A stretch of 64,000 nucleotides of DNA from Polaribacter sejongensis (GTDB lineage Bacteria > Bacteroidota > Bacteroidia > Flavobacteriales > Flavobacteriaceae). Shown here piece by piece: positions 50,949 through 58,775 of the stretch. The notes below the pieces were generated by a model. The model saw nothing but the letters and a program-made list of their open reading frames with translations. It searched no databases and was not told where the DNA came from. The position numbers and the translations under genes are program-made. The DNA is taken from positions 1,488,001-1,552,000 of the forward strand of contig NZ_CP150667.1 of assembly GCF_038024065.1 (NCBI RefSeq). Direction: 5' to 3'. Numbering within the stretch: the stretch's first letter is position 1; the number at the start of each line of letters is the position of its first letter.

Positions 50949-52760
50949 TTATTTACCTTCTTCCATTTTTTTCTTTAATGCTGCAAGACCACCAATATCT
51001 CCTAAGGTAGTTTTTTCTGCGTCTGCTGCTTTCTTAACGGCAACTTTCACATTTCTTTTCTCTTGCTCTTTAAATAAAGATGTATGAGAAACAACAACTC
51101 TTCTGTATTCTTTAGAGAATTCTAAAACTACAAATTCGATTTTGTCTCCTTTTTCTAATTTAGAACCATCTTCTTTTTCTAAGAATCTTGTAGGTGCAAA
51201 TCCTTCTACGCCATCAGCGAAAGTTACAACTGCTCCTTTATCATTCTTTTCTTTGATTGTTCCTTCATGTTTAGAACCGATTGCATACGTAGCTTCATGT
51301 GCATCCCAAGGGTTATCTTGTGTTTGCTTATGACCTAAGTTTAACTTTCTGTTCTCTACATCTAATTCTAATACTTGTACTTCTAGTTTATCACCAACAG
51401 TTACAAAATCTGATGGATGCTTCACTTTCTTAGTCCAAGATAAGTCTGAGATATAAACTAAACCATCAATACCTTCTTCTAATTCTACGAATACACCAAA
51501 GTTAGTATAGTTACGAACTGTACCAGTGTGAGTAGAACCTACAGGATATTTAGTAGTAATATCTGTCCAAGGATCTGGGTGTAATTGTTTGATACCTAAA
51601 GACATTTTACGGTCTTCACGGTCTAAAGTTAAAATTTGAGCTTCAACTTTATCTCCAACTTTTACGAAATCTTGTGCAGAACGTAAGTGAGTTGACCAAG
51701 ACATTTCAGAAACGTGAATTAACCCTTCTACTCCTTGTTCTACTTCTACAAACGCACCATAATCAGCTAAAACAACAACTTCACCATTTACTTTATCACC
51801 AACTTTTAATTCGTTGTTTAAAGCTTCCCAAGGATGAGCAGATAATTGTTTTAATCCTAATTGAATTCTAGATTTGTTATCATCAAAGTCTAAAATTACA
51901 ACGTTTAATTTTTGATCTAATTCTACAACCTCATTTGGATGATTGATTCTAGACCAAGATAAATCAGTAATATGTACTAATCCGTCTACACCACCTAAAT
52001 CAACAAAGACACCATAAGAAGTAATATTTTTAACAATACCTTCTAATACTTGTCCTTTTTCTAATTGACCAATAATTTCTTTTTTCTGTAATTCAATATC
52101 AGCTTCAATAAGAGCTTTATGAGATACAACAACGTTTTTAAATTCGTGGTTGATTTTAACAACTTTGAATTCCATTGTTTTCTCAACATACTGATCGTAA
52201 TCTCTAATTGGCTTAACGTCAATTTGAGATCCTGGTAAGAATGCTTCAATTCCGAAAACATCTACAATCATACCACCTCTAGTTCTACATTTAACGAAAC
52301 CGTTAACTACTTCACCAGTTTCATGAGCATTGTTAACACGTTCCCATGCTTTAATAACTCTTGCTTTTTTGTGAGATAATACTAATTGACCAGAAGAATC
52401 TTCTCTTTTGTCAACTAATACTTCTACAGTATCTCCTTCTTTTAAACCTTGGTTGTAACGAAATTCGTTTAAAGAAATAACTCCTTCAGATTTAGAATTG
52501 ATATCGATGATTGCATCTCTATCAGTAATTCTGATTACAGTTCCTTCAATTACGTCACGCTCGTTTACAAAACCTACAGTTCCTTCTAACGCTTTTTCAA
52601 ATGCTTGTAATTTTTCTTCATCAACAGCTTCAATACCTTGTTCGTATTTGTGCCAGTTAAAATCAGCTAAAAATTGTGTTGGATCTACAGCTGGAGTCGC
52701 TGTTGCTTGTACTTCAGTAGCAGCTACCTGCTCTTCAGTGTTTTTTGTTTCTTCAGACAT
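50949..52760 (-). CDS. rpsA: 30S ribosomal protein S1
   Basis: A 603-residue protein with six S1 RNA-binding domains, starting near residues 60, 143, 230, 315, 402 and 488. The third to fifth show the classic GVFVDLGG / GAFVEVEQG / GVFVELEEG cores and end in ITDLSW, VSEMSW and ISDLSW. An acidic/alanine-rich N-terminus (~1-25) and a lysine-rich C-terminus are usual for Bacteroidetes. S1 helps bind mRNA to the ribosome, where Shine-Dalgarno sequences are weak or absent. TAAATTTG upstream implies a leader of about 115 bases, where autoregulation is possible. Confidence 0.96.
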   Translation of the reverse strand: MSEETKNTEEQVAATEVQATATPAVDPTQFLADFNWHKYEQGIEAVDEEKLQAFEKALEGTVGFVNERDVIEGTVIRITDRDAIIDINSKSEGVISLNEFRYNQGLKEGDTVEVLVDKREDSSGQLVLSHKKARVIKAWERVNNAHETGEVVNGFVKCRTRGGMIVDVFGIEAFLPGSQIDVKPIRDYDQYVEKTMEFKVVKINHEFKNVVVSHKALIEADIELQKKEIIGQLEKGQVLEGIVKNITSYGVFVDLGGVDGLVHITDLSWSRINHPNEVVELDQKLNVVILDFDDNKSRIQLGLKQLSAHPWEALNNELKVGDKVNGEVVVLADYGAFVEVEQGVEGLIHVSEMSWSTHLRSAQDFVKVGDKVEAQILTLDREDRKMSLGIKQLHPDPWTDITTKYPVGSTHTGTVRNYTNFGVFVELEEGIDGLVYISDLSWTKKVKHPSDFVTVGDKLEVQVLELDVENRKLNLGHKQTQDNPWDAHEATYAIGSKHEGTIKEKNDKGAVVTFADGVEGFAPTRFLEKEDGSKLEKGDKIEFVVLEFSKEYRRVVVSHTSLFKEQEKRNVKVAVKKAADAEKTTLGDIGGLAALKKKMEEGK

Positions 52761-52881
52761 TTCTGAATAATAATTTTGTATCTTATTGTTTATCAGATTT
52801 TAACGATATAAACGCAAAGAGTTGTTTTTATAAATTGTTTTAAATATTCCTTTTATAAATCTGTTCTCGTAAAAAGGAGTG

Positions 52882-52889
52882 CAAATTTA
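52882..52889 (-). promoter_or_regulatory. Putative -7 promoter box for rpsA
   Basis: TAAATTTG on the minus strand, 121 bases before the rpsA start. Confidence 0.38.
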
Positions 52890-52959
52890 CAAAAATGTTT
52901 TGATTTATAACACTTTACAATTAATTTATTATTCCTTTTATTGTTGATATACAAAAAAC

Positions 52960-52967
52960 TACCTTTG
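52960..52967 (+). promoter_or_regulatory. Putative -7 promoter box for queE
   Basis: TACCTTTG is an exact consensus match, 29 bases before the queE ATG; ATTG about 16 bases upstream is a possible -33 element. Confidence 0.5.
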
Positions 52968-52996
52968 CACCCTTAAAACCTTTTAGGTAGATTTTA

Positions 52997-53632
52997 ATGA
53001 AGATGGATAAAAATACAAAAGATTTAGTAGATAAAGGAATAATGCTTCCGTTAATGGAAGAGTTCTATACCATACAAGGAGAAGGTGCTCATACAGGTAC
53101 TGCCGCTTATTTTATTAGAGTTGGTGGTTGCGATGTGGGTTGCCATTGGTGCGATGTTAAAGAAAGTTGGAACGCAGAATTGCACCCACCTACTTTAGCA
53201 GATACTATTGTAGATAACGTTAAAAAATATGCTAATACCGTTGTTATAACTGGTGGTGAGCCTTTAATGTGGTCTATGGATTATATTACAGAAAACCTTC
53301 AGAAAAACAATATTAGAACGCATATAGAAACTTCTGGAGCGTATTCTTTTTCGGGAAAATGGAATTGGTTTTGCCTTTCGCCTAAGAAAACAAAAATGCC
53401 TCTAGCCGAATGTTATCCTGAAGCAGATGAGTTAAAAATGATTATTCATAACAAATCTGATTTTGATTTTGCAGAGCAAGAAGCCGCTAAGGTCGGTGCT
53501 AAATGTCAGCTTTATTTACAGCCAGAATGGAGTAAAAAAGAAAAGATGACTGCAGAAATTGTAGATTATGTAATGAAAAATCCAAAATGGAAAATTTCTT
53601 TACAAACACATAAATACCTGAATATTCCATAA
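52997..53632 (+). CDS. queE: 7-carboxy-7-deazaguanine synthase
   Basis: A 211-residue radical SAM enzyme of queuosine/7-deazaguanine synthesis, converting 6-carboxy-tetrahydropterin to 7-carboxy-7-deazaguanine. The cluster motif C45-x3-C49-x2-C52 (GCDVGCHWCDVKESWN), the EEFYTIQGEGAHTGTAAYFIR opening and the VVITGGEP motif are present. A second in-frame ATG at 53003 is an alternative start (MDKNTKDLVDKG). The C-terminal codons overlap the terminator at 53612-53645. No other queuosine gene is nearby. Confidence 0.93.
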   Translation: MKMDKNTKDLVDKGIMLPLMEEFYTIQGEGAHTGTAAYFIRVGGCDVGCHWCDVKESWNAELHPPTLADTIVDNVKKYANTVVITGGEPLMWSMDYITENLQKNNIRTHIETSGAYSFSGKWNWFCLSPKKTKMPLAECYPEADELKMIIHNKSDFDFAEQEAAKVGAKCQLYLQPEWSKKEKMTAEIVDYVMKNPKWKISLQTHKYLNIP

Positions 53633-53652
53633 TATTCAGGTATTTTATACTT
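53612..53652 (+). terminator. Terminator overlapping the queE stop codon
   Basis: Perfect 15-base arms at 53612-53626 and 53631-53645 (aaatacctgaatatt and its complement) with a four-base loop. The stop codon lies within the hairpin. Confidence 0.75.
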
Positions 53653-53767
53653 TTATTAGAAGCTATTTCCTGCTTTCACTACTCGCTTTTCTTATCCTAA
53701 AAAGGAATAAAAAAGAGCTCAAACAATAAGCATGTCTTGATCTTTCCGAAAGGTTCAATCAGGGCTA
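53651..53767 (-). ncRNA. Candidate structured RNA element, copy B
   Basis: Second copy of the element at 19820-19955. Minus-strand ends are identical (TAGCCCTGAT ... GCAGGAAATAGCTTCTA). The inner stem, GAGCTCTTTTTTATTCC with GGATAAGAAAAGCGAG, keeps the CTC/GAG pairing with the same bulged GC but has different base pairs at its tip from copy A. It also has an additional small hairpin (CTTTCGGAAAG) not in copy A. It starts 21 bases after the cmk stop on the minus strand. Confidence 0.5.
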
Positions 53768-53788
53768 GACTATTTTGTAAACTTTGTA

Positions 53789-54481
53789 CTATCCCTCGAT
53801 TCTTCTATCTACTATAGAACAAATACGATCAAACTGTTCGTTAATTCCCATATCAGAATTATCAAACTCAATAGCGTCTTTTGCTTTCATTAAAGGAGAA
53901 TCTTTTCTGGTAGAATCTATTCTATCTCTTTCTTCTACATTAAAAAGTATGTCTTTAAAATCTACTTTATCACCTCTATCAATCAATTCTTTATAACGTC
54001 TTGTTGCTCTCTTGTCTGCAGAAGCCGTCATAAACAACTTTAATTCAGCATCCGGAAAAACAACTGTACCAATGTCTCTACCGTCCATAACAATACCGCT
54101 ATTTTTTCCCATCAGTTGCTGTTCGGCTACTAACTTTTTTCTTACTTCAGAAATAGCAGCAACTTTACTAACCAATTGAGAAACGGCTAAAGTTCTAATC
54201 TCTTTTTCTACATTCTCAGCATTTAAAAACATTTCAGCAAAACCTAAATCTTCATTAAATTTAAATGTAAGAGAAATATGTTTTAGGTTTAAAATAAGTC
54301 CTTTTTCATCTAAATGAGTTTTACTCACAAAATTATTGTTCATTGCAAATAAGGTAACTGCTCTATACATTGCACCTGTATCTACATAAATATAATTGTA
54401 CTTTTTTGCTACTAATTTAGCAATGGTACTTTTCCCTGTTGATGAAAAACCATCAATAGCTATTATAATTTTTTTATTCAT
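53789..54481 (-). CDS. cmk: Cytidylate kinase
   Basis: A 230-residue (d)CMP kinase. The P-loop GFSSTGKS is at residues 11-18; YVDTGAMYRAVTLFA and the nucleotide-binding MDGRDIGTVVFPDAELKLFMTA and RDRIDSTR blocks are present. It phosphorylates CMP/dCMP for nucleotide supply. It begins one base after the porQ stop, so the two are a single transcript, a combination common in Bacteroidetes. Confidence 0.95.
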   Translation of the reverse strand: MNKKIIIAIDGFSSTGKSTIAKLVAKKYNYIYVDTGAMYRAVTLFAMNNNFVSKTHLDEKGLILNLKHISLTFKFNEDLGFAEMFLNAENVEKEIRTLAVSQLVSKVAAISEVRKKLVAEQQLMGKNSGIVMDGRDIGTVVFPDAELKLFMTASADKRATRRYKELIDRGDKVDFKDILFNVEERDRIDSTRKDSPLMKAKDAIEFDNSDMGINEQFDRICSIVDRRIEG

Positions 54482-54482
54482 A

Positions 54483-55505
54483 TTACCTTCTACTATCTAA
54501 ATCTATTAATAAACTAAAAGTACTTGCATTTGCTGCTGAATGAAATTTAGAATACGCATAATTAAACTTTAATCTGTTCATTTGAATTCCGAATCCATAA
54601 GAGAAACCACTAAAAGTTCTAGCGTTTTGTAATTTTAATTCCGCTGCTCTTCTAAAATTATATCCCAATCTTAAATTAATTAAACTCTCAGGGAACAATT
54701 CACCTCCAATAACAAAATGTCTAAAAGTATTTCCTAAAAAGCCTACATCTTCATTCGTAACATTGCCTTCCAAATCGGTTGTTTGATCAGACGGATTCGC
54801 TACAGAAATATCCCATTTTTGTAAATTATCAATGGTCGCATACCATTTTAAAGGTACGTGTTCTAATTTATAAGAACCTCCTAATGCAACTTTAAACGGC
54901 ATTTTTTCTTTTACACCATTATATGTTTGTATTTGAGCGCCTATATTTCTGGCAACTAAAGTAAATGTATATGGTTTATAAGGGCTATTATATAAAATTG
55001 CTAAATCTGCAGAAACACCAACAGAACTATAACTATCAATATTAGAATTGATAAACCTCAAATTAGCACCAACAAAAATATTTGATCTTGGTATATTTAG
55101 AGCATACCCCGCTGAAACTGCAATATCACTAGCATTAAAATTACCTGTTTCATTTCCTTCCTCATCAGCTCCTATTAAAGAACCATAATCAATATATTTA
55201 ATACTTCCGTGTATCGTTCCAAATCTTCTAGAAATAGTTTTTGCAAATGCTAAAGAACCAATGTTTATACCAGCTAAGTAACTCGTGTAATTTGCAGATA
55301 ATTTATTATCAATTTCAACACTTATCACAGAAGGATTCCAAATTGGCTGGTTAACATCATCTAAAAGTGTTAAAACTTCACCACCTAAAGCTACTTGTCT
55401 CGCAGAAGTAGAAATATTTAAAAACTGATACACTTCTTCTCCTCCAACTTGAGCAGTTAAGGAGATAGAAAAAAATAAAATAGAAATAAAAAATAATTTT
55501 ATCAT
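54483..55505 (-). CDS. porQ: Type IX secretion system protein PorQ
   Basis: A 340-residue outer-membrane protein (signal peptide to ~residue 19, SLTAQ) of the PorV/PorQ-like FadL-type barrel family. It begins VGGEEVYQFLNISTSARQVALGGEVL, typical of PorQ, and ends in barrel strands. PorQ belongs to the attachment complex of the type IX system in P. gingivalis, with PorU, PorV and PorZ. Upstream on the minus strand is TATATTTG. A short decayed copy of its N-terminal coding region is at 58492-58530. Confidence 0.88.
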   Translation of the reverse strand: MIKLFFISILFFSISLTAQVGGEEVYQFLNISTSARQVALGGEVLTLLDDVNQPIWNPSVISVEIDNKLSANYTSYLAGINIGSLAFAKTISRRFGTIHGSIKYIDYGSLIGADEEGNETGNFNASDIAVSAGYALNIPRSNIFVGANLRFINSNIDSYSSVGVSADLAILYNSPYKPYTFTLVARNIGAQIQTYNGVKEKMPFKVALGGSYKLEHVPLKWYATIDNLQKWDISVANPSDQTTDLEGNVTNEDVGFLGNTFRHFVIGGELFPESLINLRLGYNFRRAAELKLQNARTFSGFSYGFGIQMNRLKFNYAYSKFHSAANASTFSLLIDLDSRR

Positions 55506-55527
55506 TAACTAATTTAGTTTCAATTTA

Positions 55528-55535
55528 CAAATATA
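55528..55535 (-). promoter_or_regulatory. Putative -7 promoter box for porQ-cmk
   Basis: TATATTTG on the minus strand, 22 bases before the porQ ATG. Confidence 0.4.
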
Positions 55536-55851
55536 CTTTATAACGTAGTAGCATCATAAAAATTACTATTTAAAACTATAAAATATTTTCATATAAATGT
55601 CATTATAAAATAATCCTGAATATTATTCTTGAGAAATATTTATAATTTCATCATAATTAATATTAAGATTCAACAGACATATAAAGCTAATAAGTTCCTA
55701 CCTCCTATTTTCTAAAAATATAATTATACATGGTTTTGTCTTAAAAAGGCACTTCAAAAAGTATAAAATTGAATCTTCCGCTTATTCTGAATACATATTA
55801 GATACAAAGGCCATTGGCTATCGAAATCCTTTAGATTCATTATTTTTATTG

Positions 55852-55859
55852 TAATTTTG
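55852..55859 (+). promoter_or_regulatory. Putative -7 promoter box for the BCCT gene
   Basis: TAATTTTG, 135 bases before the ATG, implying a leader of about 130 bases. Confidence 0.3.
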
Positions 55860-55994
55860 TCGATACAACTGTTTTTCTACATTTATTGTTTCTTATTAGC
55901 TTTATCTTGACTACAAATTAAAGTTTACCTCTTGAAAACAGTATTAAACAGACCACTAAATTAATCAACCTATATATTTTAAGAAAACTACAAT

Positions 55995-57998
55995 ATGAGT
56001 AATTCTTTTAGATCCAAAACCACTTTAGATAAAGGCGTAACTATACCTAGTCTGATTTTTATAATTTCCATTTGTCTAATTTCTGCTATTTTTCCTGAAT
56101 TTACAGAAACCCTCCTGAATAAGGTTAAAAACTTCATATTTGTTAACTTTAACTGGGTATACGTTTGGTGTGTTACCATATTTGTTATTTTCTTGGTTTA
56201 TTTAATGTTTAGTAAGTATGGAAATATTAAGCTAGGAAGTAACGATAGCAAGCCAGACTATTCTTTCTTTTCATGGGTTTCAATGCTATTTTCCGCTGGT
56301 ATGGGAATTGGGTTAATGTATTTTAGTGTAGCAGAACCTATGCAACATTACTCCAATGAAGTATTAATGGGCAACAGTACTATTAGTCCTGCAAAAAATG
56401 CTCAGTTATATACTTTTTTCCATTGGGGAATTCATGCCTGGGCTATTTATGGTACTGTAGGATTATCATTATCCTACTTCGCATATAGATACAAACTTCC
56501 ACTTTCATTACGAAGCTGTTTATATCCAATACTGAAAGATAAGGTTAAAGGAAAATGGGGAAATGCAATTGACGTATTCGCTCTTTGCAGTACCTTTTTT
56601 GGAATAACAACCACACTTGGATTTGGTGTTGTTCAAATCAATTCCGGATTAGAAACCCTAAACATAGTACCCGAGAGTAGTTTTATGTATCAGATTATAA
56701 TAGTAGGCGTATTGGTTTCTATTTCCATTATTTCTGCAGTAACTGGAGTAGATAAAGGTGTTAAAATACTGAGTAATATTAATATTATTAGTGTTGTTAT
56801 TTTATTATTATTTGTTTTATTTCTAGGCCCAACTGTTTATATAATAAGTAGTTTTACTGAAGGAATGGGAAGTTATATTCATAACTTTTTTAAACTAACA
56901 TTTAATACACATATTTATGAAGAAGAAACACTGCCCTGGTTTTACGATTGGACCATACTTTACTGGGCATGGTGGATTTCTTGGTCTCCTTATGTAGGCC
57001 TTTTTATTGCTAAAATCTCGAAAGGAAGAACTATACGAGAGTTTATTTCAGCAGTATTAATCATACCAACATTATTCAATTTTATTTGGATGTCTGTATT
57101 CGGAAATAGCGCTATTTGGTTTGATATTAATGTCGCAAATGGACTACTTAGTGAATTATCTAGTAATCCTGATGCCTTGATGTTTAATTTTTTAGAATAC
57201 CTTCCATTCACTAAGGTAATTAGTTTGTTAGCTATTTCTATCATTCTTATTTTCTTTGTAACATCTGCAGATTCAGGTATGTTTGTAATGAATAGTATCT
57301 CTAGTAAGAACTCACAAAATTCACCCAAATGGCAAACTGCAGGATGGGGAATTCTACTTGCTGTTCTAGCCCTATTTTTGTTAAATGCTGGAGGGCTTGA
57401 AGCCTTACAAAGCATGACGCTTATTACAGCACTACCGTTTTCTATAATTATTCTTTTATTTGTGGTGAGCCTTGTAAAAGCACTCGCTATAGATAATGAT
57501 TATTACAAACGTGATTTTCAAGTAACCCCTTGGTCTGGTTTATTTTGGAAAGAACGTTTAAAACAAATTATTTCATACGATGACCAAAAATCTGTTGATG
57601 AATTTATTGAAAACACGGTTAAACCAGCCTTTAAAGAACTTCATCAAGAATTTGTAAATAATGGAATTGAAGCAACTGTTCATTTTTCCGAAAAACCCAA
57701 AAGTGTAGAAATCGAAATTAAGTATGATGTCGTTAATAATTTTGTATACGGTGTAAAAAATCAATCAAAATTAGTTTCTCAATATTTAATTGATGAAGAC
57801 AACCTTGGAGGATTTGAAGAAGATTGTTCATACCTTCCTATAACTTATTTTGGTGATTATAGAAAAGGATATGACGTACGTCTTTTTACTAAAGATGAAC
57901 TAATTTCTGATGTATTAAAACATTACGAAAGACTTTTAGCTATTATTTCCGAAGAAAAAAATGAAATGTTTATTAGCAGTAATGCTAATAAAAAATAA
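55995..57998 (+). CDS. BCCT family transporter (betaine/carnitine/choline type)
   Basis: A 667-residue inner-membrane carrier with twelve helices for trimethylammonium-type compounds such as glycine betaine, choline or DMSP. The sodium/substrate motif AGMGIGLMYFSVAEPMQHY, the aromatic WAWWISWSPYVGLFIAKISKGRTIREF and the ADSGMFVMNSISS segment mark the family. GMGIG is the sodium-coupled form. About 150 soluble residues follow the last helix, longer than minimal, and could sense osmotic state as in BetP. A SusC/SusD gene pair lies downstream, but with 777 bases between, so a shared function is uncertain. Confidence 0.93.
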   Translation: MSNSFRSKTTLDKGVTIPSLIFIISICLISAIFPEFTETLLNKVKNFIFVNFNWVYVWCVTIFVIFLVYLMFSKYGNIKLGSNDSKPDYSFFSWVSMLFSAGMGIGLMYFSVAEPMQHYSNEVLMGNSTISPAKNAQLYTFFHWGIHAWAIYGTVGLSLSYFAYRYKLPLSLRSCLYPILKDKVKGKWGNAIDVFALCSTFFGITTTLGFGVVQINSGLETLNIVPESSFMYQIIIVGVLVSISIISAVTGVDKGVKILSNINIISVVILLLFVLFLGPTVYIISSFTEGMGSYIHNFFKLTFNTHIYEEETLPWFYDWTILYWAWWISWSPYVGLFIAKISKGRTIREFISAVLIIPTLFNFIWMSVFGNSAIWFDINVANGLLSELSSNPDALMFNFLEYLPFTKVISLLAISIILIFFVTSADSGMFVMNSISSKNSQNSPKWQTAGWGILLAVLALFLLNAGGLEALQSMTLITALPFSIIILLFVVSLVKALAIDNDYYKRDFQVTPWSGLFWKERLKQIISYDDQKSVDEFIENTVKPAFKELHQEFVNNGIEATVHFSEKPKSVEIEIKYDVVNNFVYGVKNQSKLVSQYLIDEDNLGGFEEDCSYLPITYFGDYRKGYDVRLFTKDELISDVLKHYERLLAIISEEKNEMFISSNANKK

Positions 57999-58079
57999 AT
58001 CTGTGAGATATTCATCTTTTAAAACAAATGCATCTCTTTAAATACTGAAGTCAAAACAATAATATCGACATAACAATGA

Positions 58080-58120
58080 CTATTACTCACGAAACCATTC
58101 AAAGGTTTTGTGAGTAATAG
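58080..58120. repeat. Long hairpin downstream of the BCCT gene
   Basis: Arms ctattactcacgaaacc (58080-58096) and ggttttgtgagtaatag (58104-58120) with one G-T pair and a seven-base loop. It lacks a T run, so it is probably a transcript-stabilising or repeat hairpin. Confidence 0.65.
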
Positions 58121-58491
58121 CCATATAAACCTTATTAAGAGATATTCGGCTATCATAAGTTTAAGAAAATAAAAAATCTAGCTTTAGAAATCACTTTTTT
58201 CTTATAAAACCACAGTCTAAAAGCTGAATATTTAAAATATAACCTTATTTAACGCTAATTCTATATAAGTAATAACAATGTTAAGTAACATATTTTCTTT
58301 TTTTAAGTAAAAGAGGAATATACTATTAAACTTGATATTCTATTTATTAGAAAATAATAAAAATTTCATTTCTAAAGTGTTTTCTAACGACATCATTTTA
58401 CCGCTTCAATAATCACTCCCATTCTAAAAGTAATATTTACTATATGATTTTCTACTTATTTCAAAAAATTTGAAATAATAAAAGAGAATAT

Positions 58492-58530
58492 ACTTCTTCC
58501 CCACCAACTTGAGCGTTTAAGAAAAGATAA
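58492..58530 (-). pseudogene. Short relict of a porQ-like N-terminal coding region
   Basis: About 38 bases resemble 55432-55470, the porQ region encoding TAQVGGEEVY; on the minus strand the relict reads NAQVGGEEVYS. About 80% of positions match. Nothing flanking it can be read as a gene, so it is a fragment only. Confidence 0.45.
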
Positions 58531-58686
58531 AAAAAATATTTTTTTTATCTAAATGCAATTATAAACAATCATCAATATTATTCATAAAAACAGGTATATA
58601 AAATTAACAATACTTTATATTTAGATATAATAAAAATAAAATACCGCAATAAAGCAACAGTAAATAACTACAAAAATGCAGTAAAA

Positions 58687-58706
58687 ACGCAAAAATGACG
58701 CAAAAA
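58687..58706. promoter_or_regulatory. Direct repeats upstream of the susC-like gene
   Basis: acgcaaaaa occurs twice, 11 bases apart (58687-58695 and 58698-58706), about one helical turn. They lie about 40 bases before the TAAGTTTG box, the position of an activator site. Confidence 0.35.
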
Positions 58707-58742
58707 AAATAAATAAAATGCAAGATTATTGTAATAAAATGT

Positions 58743-58750
58743 TAAGTTTG
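58743..58750 (+). promoter_or_regulatory. Putative -7 promoter box for the susC-like gene
   Basis: TAAGTTTG, 25 bases before the ATG. No convincing -33 element. Confidence 0.4.
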
Positions 58751-58775
58751 TCTTAACTAATCAATAATAATAACT

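Larger units (their letters stand above)
55506..55994. other. Divergent intergenic region between porQ and the BCCT gene
   Basis: No gene is seen. Two promoter-like boxes, TATATTTG for porQ (55535-55528, minus) and TAATTTTG for the BCCT gene (55852-55859, plus), occur here. The rest is AT-rich with no clear repeat. Confidence 0.5.
57999..58775. other. 777-base gene-free region upstream of the susC-like gene
   Basis: No gene is supported. It holds a 17-base-pair hairpin (58080-58120), a remnant resembling the porQ N-terminal codons (58492-58530), two direct acgcaaaaa repeats (58687-58695 and 58698-58706) and a TAAGTTTG box (58743-58750). The rest is AT-rich. Confidence 0.6.

Noticed and set aside
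50758..51087. Plus-strand open frame starting in the gap before rpsA
   Set aside because: Its second half is antisense to the rpsA C-terminus and its first half crosses the terminator hairpins, so it is not a gene.
56990..57415. 141-codon minus-strand frame inside the BCCT gene
   Set aside because: Antisense shadow; the sense frame has strong family motifs throughout.
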